Of a DNA stretch of 64,000 bases, positions 1 through 7,400 are shown in pieces (the stretch's first letter is position 1; every line of letters starts with the position of its first letter). The notes under the pieces were generated by a model. It saw only the letters and a list, made by a program, of their open reading frames with translations, made no database searches and was not told where the DNA came from. The stretch is taken from assembly GCA_022827095.1 (NCBI GenBank), contig JAJDTP010000009.1:124001-188000 (forward strand), read 5' to 3'. This stretch comes from Dehalococcoidia bacterium (GTDB taxonomy: Bacteria; Chloroflexota; Dehalococcoidia; Lucifugimonadales; UBA3495). The translations under genes were made by a program, and so were the position numbers.

Positions 1-2
1 CC

Positions 3-2303
3 GCCGCCGCCGACCGCCTCGGCGTCGTCTACACCCCCAACGAGGTCGTCGACTTCATCATCCGCGGCACGGACCACCTATTGCAAAAACACTTCGGCCG
101 CACCCTGGCCGACGACAACGTGCAGATTCTCGACCCGGCCACCGGCACTGGCACCTTCATCACCGGCCTCATCAACCACCTGCCCCTGGACCGCCTGGAG
201 TACAAGTACCGTAACGAAATCCACGCCAACGAGGTCGCCATCCTCCCCTACTACATCGCCAACCTCAACATCGAGTACACCTACAAGGAGCGCACCGGCC
301 GCTACCTCGAGTTCCCCAACCTCTGCTTCGTGGACACCCTGGACAACATGGACTGGCAGGGCGCCAGCGGCGGCGCCGTCACCCGCCAGGGCGCCTTCAA
401 CCTGGGCGGCGTCTCCGAAGAAAACTGGATCCGCGTCCAGGAGCAGAACGAAAAAAGCATCAGCGTCATCATCGGCAACCCGCCCTACAACGCCAACCAA
501 CGTAACTGGAACGACTTCAACGCTAATCGTGAATATCCTGGGATTGATCGTCGAGTACGCGATACGTATGTTGCATCGAGCACTGCACAAAAAACCAAGC
601 AATACGATATGTACAAGAGATTCGTGCGCTGGTCGTCGGACAGACTGGCGGACGACGGGATCGTCGCATTCATTACCAACAGATCTTATATTGATAAGTT
701 CCAGGACGACGGATTCCGCAATGTCGTAACTCAAGAATTCAGTGACATCTACATCGTGGACTTAGGTGGAGATGTCCGCGGGAAGAGCCGGTCTGGCAAC
801 ATATTCGGCATCATGACTGGGGTCGCCATTGGTTTCTTCGTGCGACGTTCCAAAAGCGAAGCTGTTAGTAATCTGAATTACTACGCTGTCGATGATCAAC
901 AGCCGGGAGCTCAGAAACTCCACAGCTTGGCAACCCTCGATCTGGATACCATACCTTTCGACGTGATCCGGCCTGATGACAGTCACAATTGGCTTGACCA
1001 ATCCCACCCAGAGTTCGCACTTTTGTCACCGTTGGTTTATCGACAAGTCAGATCCGCCAAATACAGCGGTGATGAACAGGCGATTTTCGGTCTATGTTCG
1101 ATGGGCGTTTCGACTAACCGCGATGATTGGGTGTACGACCACTCCGTTGGTGACTTGCGTAACAAAGCCCTTTTCTTTGCCGATACCTATAACTACCTGT
1201 TGGAAAGCGACGACCATTCTTTCCCTGTGACTATCAAATGGAGTAGCACGTTGCGCTCGAAGTTCGAACGAAGGCAGTCGATCGTCTATAACGATGGTCA
1301 TCGCATTTGGTCGCTGTACCGTCCGTTTGTGAGTAGGCATCACGTAGCCCATCCAACGATGAATGACAGGCTAACTCGGAATCACTACGAGATGTTTGGC
1401 GAGGATCTCCGGCACGTTAACAAATTGATTTGCTTTCAAGCTACTGGAGCCCGCAGACCGTTTGCAACACTGGCAAGCGACCGGTTAACAGATAATCACT
1501 TGTTTTTCGATGGTACCCAATGCCTCCCCCTCTACCGCTACACCCCCGACGGCGAGCGGGTGAGCAACATCACCCAGTGGGGCCTGCGCCAGTTCCGCGA
1601 GCATTACGGCGACGACAACATCACCGCCGAGGACATCTTCGCCTACACCTACGCAATGCTCCACGACCCGGCCTACCGCCAGCGGTTCGAGATCGACCTC
1701 CGCCGCGAGTTTCCCCGGGTCTACTTCCATGAGGATTTTGCATGGTGGGCCGGCAAGGGCCGGGAACTGCTGGACCTGCACCTGAACTTTGAGACGGCGG
1801 ACCTGTACCCGCTGGAACGGGTGGACGTGGATTCCCGCGTTCGCGGGAATGACGGAGGAAAAGCCATCCTCCGCGCCGACAAAGAGCGCAACCGCATCAT
1901 CCTGGACGACCAGACCACCCTGACCGGCATCCCCGACGCAGCCTGGTGGTACCAACTGGGCAGCCGTTCCGCCCTCGAATGGGTCCTCGACCAGTACAAG
2001 GAGCGCAAGCCCCGCGACCCCACCATCCGCGAACGCTTCAACACCTACCGCTTCGCCGACCACAAAGAGCGCGTCATCGACCTCCTGCAACGCGTCTGCA
2101 CCGTCAGCGTCAAGACCATGGCAGTGGTGGACGACATGGCGTACTGGGAGGACGGCCACCTGATCGTGTGGGGCGACCGGGACAAACACGAATGGGAGAC
2201 CGTGGCGCTGGAAGCCTTTAACTCCTACTACGACGAATCGGATGATGATCCTGAATACCAGGCATGGCTGGCCTCGCTGCCCGATATTCGGGACACCAGG
2301 TAG
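3..2303 (+). CDS. Type ISP-like restriction-modification enzyme, methyltransferase and specificity part (5' partial)
   Basis: The frame is open to the left edge, so the start lies outside the window; the TTG at 81 is not the start because YTPNEVVDFI (about 30-60) is already in frame. The protein carries SAM-binding motif I (DPATGTGTFI, near 132) and the adenine-methylase motif NPPY (near 477). The C-terminal third resembles the type ISP specificity domain (ITQWGLRQF, then EDIFAYTYAMLHDPAYR, then a run ending in AVVDDMAYW). The role inferred is N6-adenine modification, with any nuclease/helicase domains encoded upstream. Two oddities stand out. Roughly 520-1510, where target recognition is expected, is visibly poorer in G+C than its flanks. 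A perfect palindrome at 1831-1850 is translated in frame. A related large methyltransferase lies at 35630. Family call firm, subtype likely. Confidence 0.85.
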   Translation, partial: AAADRLGVVYTPNEVVDFIIRGTDHLLQKHFGRTLADDNVQILDPATGTGTFITGLINHLPLDRLEYKYRNEIHANEVAILPYYIANLNIEYTYKERTGRYLEFPNLCFVDTLDNMDWQGASGGAVTRQGAFNLGGVSEENWIRVQEQNEKSISVIIGNPPYNANQRNWNDFNANREYPGIDRRVRDTYVASSTAQKTKQYDMYKRFVRWSSDRLADDGIVAFITNRSYIDKFQDDGFRNVVTQEFSDIYIVDLGGDVRGKSRSGNIFGIMTGVAIGFFVRRSKSEAVSNLNYYAVDDQQPGAQKLHSLATLDLDTIPFDVIRPDDSHNWLDQSHPEFALLSPLVYRQVRSAKYSGDEQAIFGLCSMGVSTNRDDWVYDHSVGDLRNKALFFADTYNYLLESDDHSFPVTIKWSSTLRSKFERRQSIVYNDGHRIWSLYRPFVSRHHVAHPTMNDRLTRNHYEMFGEDLRHVNKLICFQATGARRPFATLASDRLTDNHLFFDGTQCLPLYRYTPDGERVSNITQWGLRQFREHYGDDNITAEDIFAYTYAMLHDPAYRQRFEIDLRREFPRVYFHEDFAWWAGKGRELLDLHLNFETADLYPLERVDVDSRVRGNDGGKAILRADKERNRIILDDQTTLTGIPDAAWWYQLGSRSALEWVLDQYKERKPRDPTIRERFNTYRFADHKERVIDLLQRVCTVSVKTMAVVDDMAYWEDGHLIVWGDRDKHEWETVALEAFNSYYDESDDDPEYQAWLASLPDIRDTR
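1831..1850. repeat. Palindromic repeat (family R3) inside a coding region
   Basis: Two 9-base arms (ATTCCCGCG and CGCGGGAAT) are separated by TT. With the following GAC this is the common dispersed element of the form CATTCCCGCGnnCGCGGGAATGAC. It is read in frame as SRVRGNDGG within the methyltransferase-specificity protein. Relatives occur at 15486-15581 (intergenic) and 37573-37600 (inside another methyltransferase gene). Confidence 0.85.
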
Positions 2304-2309
2304 TGGCGA

Positions 2310-2322
2310 CTCACGCGCGTAC
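2310..2322. repeat. Short R2-associated motif CTCACGCGTACCC
   Basis: The 13-base string CTCACGCGTACCC also occurs at 5558 and 10526, where it sits just upstream of the GTCATTGC element of family R2. Here it stands alone, just after the stop of the methyltransferase gene, and looks like a repeat remnant. Confidence 0.5.
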
Positions 2323-2342
2323 CCGATTTGCGGCGTAGAAAC

Positions 2343-2451
2343 GTCAGAAGCAGGATTTTCAAGATTTACGGATTATCAGGATTGGAGCCGTTCGGTGATG
2401 AAATCTCCCAATCCTGCCCAATCATAAAATCCCGTAAATCCTGCTTCAGAC
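2343..2451. repeat. R1 hairpin repeat, copy a
   Basis: An imperfect inverted repeat. The left arm reads GTCAGAAGCAGGATTTTCAAG and continues to CAGGATTGG. The right arm begins CCAATCCTG and ends CCTGCTTCAGAC. The arms are about 40 bases with a loop of about 20. Other full or half copies lie at 2860, 2934, 9589 and 20221. Confidence 0.8.
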
Positions 2452-2479
2452 AACCACCCACCCGCACTAACTGAACAAA

Positions 2480-2845
2480 ATGGTCAACGACGATCTCACC
2501 TACCGGATAATCGGATGCGCCATGAAGGTGCACCGCACCCTTGGCGGCGGATTCCAGGAGGTGATTTACCAACGCGCCCTGGCTATCGAGATGGCCCGCG
2601 CCGGCATCGACTTTGGCCGGGAAGTCGAACAGCCCATCTATTACGAGGGCATAGAGATCGGTTCCAGAAGGGCAGACTTCATCGTAGGAAATAGCGTCGT
2701 AGTGGAGTTGAAAGCCCTGGCCGAATTGGAAGCCGTCCACCTGGTTCAGGTGAAAAATTACGTGGCCGCCTACGGTTTCAGCTTGGGCCTCCTGTTGAAC
2801 TTCGGCGGACCCAGCCTGGAACACCGCCGCATTTTCGGTAACTGA
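2480..2845 (+). CDS. GxxExxY protein
   Basis: A 121-residue protein of the GxxExxY family (PF13366). The naming motif is visible as GGGFQEVIY, followed by a YQRAL helix. A central strand pattern RADFIV...VVVELKA carries D and ExK residues spaced as in PD-(D/E)XK folds, so a nuclease-like core is plausible. The family has no established biochemical role. Length is normal. The gene sits alone between R1 hairpin copies (2343-2451 on the left, 2860-3043 on the right), which suggests that gene and repeats travelled together. ATG start at 2480, with only a weak purine-rich stretch upstream. Confidence 0.85.
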   Translation: MVNDDLTYRIIGCAMKVHRTLGGGFQEVIYQRALAIEMARAGIDFGREVEQPIYYEGIEIGSRRADFIVGNSVVVELKALAELEAVHLVQVKNYVAAYGFSLGLLLNFGGPSLEHRRIFGN

Positions 2846-2859
2846 CGGTGGTGGTGTTT

Positions 2860-2902
2860 GTCAGAAGCAGGATTTTCAGGATTCAGGGATTATCAGGATT
2901 GG
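2860..2902. repeat. R1 hairpin repeat, half copy b
   Basis: Left-arm half of the R1 element: GTCAGAAGCAGGATTTTCAGG followed by ATTATCAGGATTGG. The matching right arm is missing or supplied by copy c about 90 bases further on. Confidence 0.75.
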
Positions 2903-2933
2903 AACTGCGGCGGCGAGCGCGGTTTCTTGGATT

Positions 2934-3043
2934 GTCTGAAGCAGGATTTGCCGGATTATCGGATGTTCAGGATTGGAACTGTTCTGCGATGGAGATCCTC
3001 CAATCCTGGTAAATCATAAAATCTTGAAAATCCTGCTTCTGAC
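2934..3043. repeat. R1 hairpin repeat, copy c
   Basis: Full inverted repeat. The left arm starts GTCTGAAGCAGGATTTGC and the right arm ends AAAATCCTGCTTCTGAC, with a purine-rich loop around 2980-2998. Same architecture as copy a. Confidence 0.8.
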
Positions 3044-3378
3044 GTTTGCCCATCGCAGGAGGAACATCAGCCGGCAGCCTCGTACCCTCGCATCCGTAAA
3101 TCCCGTTTACCCTGTCCATCCATGCCAAGCAACCACCGGAAACGGAACGCTGCCCGGCAAGCCGCATTTCCGAAAAACGGGCGGCGGCTCTCCAAAGGGA
3201 GCAACTGATGTGCCGGTCGTGGGCAGCGTCCACCGGCGCAGCGTCTTCCCAGGTGGTCAATCCCCTGGACAGCTCGCCGGCCGAACGGTCCCACACCCGA
3301 TTACGATCTCTGGTACAGTGGCGAAGACGCGCCTGCCCTTCCAAGATGCGAGCCATCCCCTCTGAAATGGTGAGATAA
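3044..3378. other. Gene-free stretch upstream of the P450 gene
   Basis: No supported gene. The two overlapping open frames here have no recognisable family, and neither has a convincing ribosome-binding site. The piece TAAATCCCGTTTACC near 3096 looks like a decayed R1 arm. The remainder is presumably the 5' flank of the P450 gene; I see no convincing -35/-10 pair. Confidence 0.4.
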
Positions 3379-4800
3379 ATGAGCGCCGTGACCTCTCCTC
3401 TGCCCGCAAAGTTGCCGCCAGGTCCGAGGGGTCTGCCGTTGTTCGGGTCGCTGCTGGAACTGCGCCATGACACCCATCTGGCTATTGACCGGCTGGCCCG
3501 GCACTACGGCGACGTCTGCCTGCTGCGCTTCGGCAACGTGCCGACGGTGATAATCAGCCACCCGGACCTCCTGCAGGACGCTTTCGGCAGGCCGGAGCTG
3601 GCTGACCGCTGGGTCAGCGAGATCATGGATATTCTCAGCAGCGGGAACGACCTGGTGCTGGCCCCCTACGGCGACCGCTGGCGGCAGATGCAGCGCTTCG
3701 CCAACCGCGAGTTGCTCAGCGCCCGCAACCTGGACAATGTGCGGGAGCGTCACATCGAGGGCATAGTCAACGGGCTGGTGGACGAGATGGCCGCAATGGG
3801 AGATGCCGGCGAGTTGGTGTCGCCCCCGGTGATGCTGGCCCGCAGCAACTCCGAGATGATGTTCCGCGCCGTTTTTGGACGGGACGAAGACAGCGCCGGG
3901 GAGTTTGTGCAACTGCGGGGCGCGCTGCTGCAACACGTCAACTGGATCTTCGCCAACGCCAACGCCACCAACCTGGCGGACTACATTCCCTTGATGAAGT
4001 TCCTGCCCAACAATGCCCTCAAGGAAGCCGTCCGGCAGTCGGAAATCGGCGCGGCAATCATCGATTCCCTGCTGCAGGGCGCCCGCAACCGCCCCGGCCT
4101 CGACCTGTCGGCTCCCACCTGCCTGGTGGAGGTGATGCTGGCCCAGGAGGAGACGGGCGAGATAGAGAGCGACATGATCAACGACCTGTGCATGGATCTG
4201 CTGCTGGCCGGCACCGACACCTCAGCGCAAACCGTCAGCTGGACCCTGCTGCTGCTGGCCAACCGCCCGGAGCTCCAGGCCAAAGTCCACGATGAGTTGG
4301 ATGGAGTCATCGGATCCGACGCCCTGCCCACGGTGGACGACCGGACGCGGCTGCCCTACACCTTCGCCTGCCTGGCCGAGTCGATGCGCTACCGCACCAT
4401 CGGTCCCCTGGCGGTGCCGCACCAGGCCGCGGAAGACACCGAGGTCGGCGGCTACCTGGTGCCGGCGGGAGCGCAGGTGCTGGGCAACATTTATTCCATC
4501 CACCACGACCCGCGCTTCTGGGATTCGCCCGATGATTTCATTCCGGAGAGGTTCCTGCCCCAGTCTGACGGCTCGCCGGCTGCTGCGCTGACCGGCAACG
4601 CCTTTATCCCGTTCGGTACCGGCCATCGCCGCTGCCCGGGGCGTCGCTTCGCGGAGACCACCGTCTGGCTCCACCTGACCCGTATGTTGCACCGTCTCCG
4701 CTTCGAGACGCCGGCCGGCAGCCCGTTGTCCGAGGCCGAGGTGTTCGGCCTGGCGATCTCGCCTCTTCCCTACTCCCTGCGGGTGGAACGACGCCGGTAA
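3379..4800 (+). CDS. Cytochrome P450
   Basis: A 473-residue haem monooxygenase, complete. The I-helix oxygen-activation motif is AGTDT (residues 277-281). The K-helix ExxR is ESMR (334-337), followed by a PERF-type segment FIPERF. The haem-binding loop FGTGHRRCPG places the ligand at Cys419. The N-terminus opens with KLPPGPRGLPLFGS, the proline-rich hinge typical of microsomal-type P450s, but no membrane anchor precedes it, so a soluble enzyme is expected. That hinge and the overall length are closer to the CYP2/CYP17 style of animal enzymes than to short bacterial P450s. No ferredoxin or reductase partner is nearby and the substrate is unknown. ATG start 3379. Confidence 0.95.
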   Translation: MSAVTSPLPAKLPPGPRGLPLFGSLLELRHDTHLAIDRLARHYGDVCLLRFGNVPTVIISHPDLLQDAFGRPELADRWVSEIMDILSSGNDLVLAPYGDRWRQMQRFANRELLSARNLDNVRERHIEGIVNGLVDEMAAMGDAGELVSPPVMLARSNSEMMFRAVFGRDEDSAGEFVQLRGALLQHVNWIFANANATNLADYIPLMKFLPNNALKEAVRQSEIGAAIIDSLLQGARNRPGLDLSAPTCLVEVMLAQEETGEIESDMINDLCMDLLLAGTDTSAQTVSWTLLLLANRPELQAKVHDELDGVIGSDALPTVDDRTRLPYTFACLAESMRYRTIGPLAVPHQAAEDTEVGGYLVPAGAQVLGNIYSIHHDPRFWDSPDDFIPERFLPQSDGSPAAALTGNAFIPFGTGHRRCPGRRFAETTVWLHLTRMLHRLRFETPAGSPLSEAEVFGLAISPLPYSLRVERRR

Positions 4801-4837
4801 CGTCCTTGCCAGCTCCGGGGTTCCGCCGGCCGGCCGT

Positions 4838-5170
4838 TCACGGTCTATCCGTCGGATGACGCAGTTCAATGCCGTAGCTGGCCGCCACCCCCGGCACGGT
4901 AGCGTCGACCAGGAAGTAGCCGGTCCAGTCTTGCTGGACCCGCAGCCGTCGGTTGAGACGGGTGCGGTGCGGCAGCTTGGGGAACAGATAGCCATAGTTG
5001 TCTTTGAACCAGTGGTAGAAAGCTCGTTGACTAACGTTCTTCATGGCTTGCAGCACGCCGATGGTAACCAGTGCACTGATGGAGAGGATGGCTTGGCTGT
5101 GGTGAGTAGCCTCGGGCCGGGCGTCGTCTATTTTGCGGAACAGTTCGGTGATAAAATCGGCGATGTTCAT
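4838..5170 (-). pseudogene. Truncated transposase, N-terminal fragment
   Basis: The 110-residue frame (MNIADFITELF start; later QRAFYHWFKDNY, then LFPKLPHRTRLNR) resembles the N-terminal domain of DDE transposases of about 290 residues, probably IS982-like. The frame stops shortly after a GIELRHP segment, before any catalytic acidic residues. The sequence beyond, towards the P450 gene, shows no continuation, so the 3' half has been deleted. The hairpin at 5172-5220 just upstream may mark the original left end of the element. Interpreted as an insertion-sequence remnant beside the P450 gene; the exact IS family is uncertain. Confidence 0.65.
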
Positions 5171-5171
5171 A

Positions 5172-5220
5172 GGGGTTCCTCCCTGCGGAGTGTTGGCAAC
5201 TCGCAGATTGCAGGAACCCC
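5172..5220. repeat. Imperfect hairpin at the end of the transposase remnant
   Basis: GGGGTTCCT (5172-5180) pairs with AGGAACCCC (5212-5220). Inner CTGC/GCAG and GAGT/ACTC pairs surround a short loop. The position directly before the transposase start suggests an IS terminus or a leader hairpin. Confidence 0.5.
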
Positions 5221-5222
5221 AT

Positions 5223-5742
5223 GATATTTTCAGCGTTTTCTAAATAGGGGCATTTGAAACTCCGCTTGTCGGCGCTTGATTGCAGCCCGACGTGATTCGC
5301 GCCTGGGTTGTCGCTTCTTGGGTTCTCCTCTGGTAGGCTTGGGTTGTGAAGCCGTGTCCGCTGACAAGACGGCGGTTGGTCGGCTTGGAATCGGACGCTT
5401 GTTGGCTTCCTTTCGTACCGCGTTTCTCGGAGGCAGACTGGCGGTAACCCCGTTTCGGATATTCGGGCAACGGGATCTCAATCTCGCCAATTGTTCCTAT
5501 TGAACCCCTTGCTTTCGCGCGGTGATGCCCTTTATTCGGCGCAAGTCGGACGGGAGCCTCACGCGTACCCACTCAACGACCTGTCATTGCCAGCGCAGCG
5601 CGGCAATCCCGTTGCTTGCTTGGTGGCCGCTGCGGGAACTACACCACCGCCCTGTTCGTACCGTTGGCTGACTCACTCACTGAAACGTTGCTGAGCTGTT
5701 GCTGGCGGATAATGTCTGCCAAATTCTCAAGGAGCCCCACCC
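5223..5742. other. Gene-poor spacer with R2 repeat
   Basis: No convincing gene. Minus-strand frames over 5230-5570 are rich in R, K, S and T and match no family I recognise; they may be debris of the same insertion. An R2 repeat starts at 5558. The nitroreductase ribosome-binding site AAGGAGCCCC lies at about 5728-5737. Confidence 0.4.
5558..5613. repeat. R2 repeat copy
   Basis: CTCACGCGTACCCA is followed by GTCATTGCCAGCGCAGCG and CGGCAATCCCG. The same arrangement recurs at 10526-10580; larger inverted versions lie at 9453-9562 and 12692-12809. Confidence 0.7.
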
Positions 5743-6399
5743 ATGCCCGTCACCCACGACCTCTCGCCTGATGCCCTTCTGACCACCACCCGCGCTGTCC
5801 GCAAACGGATGGACTTCGACCGGCCCATCCCCGACGAGATCATCCGCGAATGCCTGGCCGTGGCCCAGCAGGCTCCCACCGCCAGCAACCGGCAGAACTG
5901 GCACTTCATGGTCGTCACCGACCCCGACAAGCGCCAGGCCATCGCCGACCTCTATCGCCAGGGGTGGAACCAGTACACCCAGTCACCTACGGCGGCCACC
6001 AACCTGACTTACGATGACCCCGTGCGCGCCGCCGTCCAGGAGCGCGTGGGCGACTCCGCCCAGTACCTCGCCGACAACCTGCACCGCGCTCCCGTCATGG
6101 TCATCCCCTGCATCGCGGGCCGCACCGACTCCGCGCCGGCCCTGGTCCAGAGCGCGCAGTGGGGCACCATCATTCCCGCCGCCTGGAGCTTGATGCTGGC
6201 CGCCCGCGCCCGCGGCATCGGCTCGGTTTTCACCTGCATCCACCTGATGCACGAGGAGGAGGCTGCCGCCGTGCTGGGCATCCCGTACCGCCGCATCATG
6301 CAGGCCGGCCTCATCCCGCTGGCCTACACCATCGGCGACCGTTTCCGGCCTGCCCACCGCGAGTCGCTGGACGACATCGTCCACTGGAACCGGTGGTAG
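5743..6399 (+). CDS. Nitroreductase family protein
   Basis: A 218-residue FMN-dependent oxidoreductase of the nitroreductase fold. The N-terminal TTRAVRKRMDFDRPIPDEII segment is the typical FMN-phosphate-contacting start. QQAPTASNRQNWHF matches the conserved S/N-rich FMN loop, and the C-terminal GDRFRPAHRE fits the family's last FMN-contacting strand. It probably reduces nitro- or quinone-like compounds, or acts as a flavin-dependent dehydrogenase; the substrate cannot be told from sequence. A strong Shine-Dalgarno sequence (AAGGAG) precedes the ATG. The following gene lies 67 bases downstream on the same strand. Confidence 0.9.
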   Translation: MPVTHDLSPDALLTTTRAVRKRMDFDRPIPDEIIRECLAVAQQAPTASNRQNWHFMVVTDPDKRQAIADLYRQGWNQYTQSPTAATNLTYDDPVRAAVQERVGDSAQYLADNLHRAPVMVIPCIAGRTDSAPALVQSAQWGTIIPAAWSLMLAARARGIGSVFTCIHLMHEEEAAAVLGIPYRRIMQAGLIPLAYTIGDRFRPAHRESLDDIVHWNRW

Positions 6400-6466
6400 G
6401 TGGCCTCCGGATATGCTGGTAGAATGATTTTCGCCGCCGGCAGCGCAATGGAGAGCAGGAGGGGGC

Positions 6467-7156
6467 ATGATTAGTATTTTCCGGCGCCTCCGTCGCGAGT
6501 CGGGCGGCTCGGCGGATGGCCGCAACGTTAAAATCCGCGCCCCCCAGGTATTCAGCCCGATACCCTGCCTGGACGGACTGGTCTGGATCGAAGACGGTTG
6601 CCTGCACAAGTCGGGCATGGACACCAGCCAGTCCTTCCGCCTGCCCCTGACCGACGTGTCCGATATCGTCGCCGACTGGGATTTCTTCAAGGAGAACCCC
6701 TCCCGCGCCGAGACCAGGATCATGGTCCAGGGCCCTGCCGGCCTCGTCCGCGCCAGCTTCGGCCCCCTGCAGTATTGGGGCATGATCGGCCTCACCGCCC
6801 ACCTTCACCACGTCTACACCGAAGAGCAGACCACGGAACTGGGCGAAACCTCATCCGAAGCCCCCGAGATGGTCGGGCCCTTTGAATGTCGCCGTGGCAT
6901 GATGTGGGCCGACCGCGACTTTGTCTATCTGGGCAAGTCCGTTTCCGCCGACTCCGCCCGCGTCCCCATGTCCACCATCGACGGCGTCAAGGCCCACTGG
7001 GATCGGTCCGTGGTCAGCAACGGGCGACGCATCCGCCTGGACGTATTCAGCCGCCTGGGTGGCCTGATGGGCTCGGAGTTTCTGGTAAAGCAGGCCTCCG
7101 GCGTCTTCGCGCTGGTCAACTACGTGAACCAGATGCGCACCGACCCGCCGGAATAG
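6467..7156 (+). CDS. Hypothetical protein with two tandem copies of one domain
   Basis: I do not recognise a named family. The 229-residue soluble protein consists of two related halves, residues about 24-115 and 128-222. Aligned landmarks are VFSPIPCLDGLVWIEDGCLHKSG with VGPFECRRGMMWADRDFVYLGKS; FRLPLTDVSDIVADWDF with ARVPMSTIDGVKAHWDR; and IGLTAHLHHV with FALVNYVNQM. Each half looks like a small beta-rich domain ending in a helix, reminiscent of PH-like folds, although that is only inference. There is no signal peptide. The ribosome-binding site AGGAGGGGG directly precedes the ATG. Confidence 0.75.
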   Translation: MISIFRRLRRESGGSADGRNVKIRAPQVFSPIPCLDGLVWIEDGCLHKSGMDTSQSFRLPLTDVSDIVADWDFFKENPSRAETRIMVQGPAGLVRASFGPLQYWGMIGLTAHLHHVYTEEQTTELGETSSEAPEMVGPFECRRGMMWADRDFVYLGKSVSADSARVPMSTIDGVKAHWDRSVVSNGRRIRLDVFSRLGGLMGSEFLVKQASGVFALVNYVNQMRTDPPE

Positions 7157-7339
7157 CAAGATGCGGCAGAATGTCAAGTGCTGCCGGCCGGCATACGGCC
7201 CGATTGGGACCGGTCTTGCGGTGTCCACCGGCCTCCCATAACCGACAGCTGAATCGCCAACCGCTGCCTTGCTGACTCCGTGGCCACGGCGCCGGGCGTG
7301 TCGGGCGGGCCCGCCCAGAACGGCGGCCGACGGATGCTT

Positions 7340-7345
7340 TATAAT
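7340..7345 (+). promoter_or_regulatory. Candidate -10 element TATAAT
   Basis: A perfect TATAAT sits 55 bases upstream of the ATG at 7401 in otherwise GC-rich sequence. No good -35 hexamer is visible at 16-18 bases. Confidence 0.4.
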
Positions 7346-7400
7346 GGCAGACGCGCCTGTTTCGTGAATGCGACGGCCTCGCGTCAATAGGCATTGGCTT

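Noticed and set aside
2343-3043. R1 copies as a CRISPR array
   Set aside because: Copies are inverted, irregularly spaced, diverged and enclose a gene; there are no uniform spacers and no cas genes.
3044-3378. Riboswitch upstream of the P450 gene
   Set aside because: Fragments such as GGGAGCAACTG recall a cobalamin motif, but the rest of the conserved core is missing.
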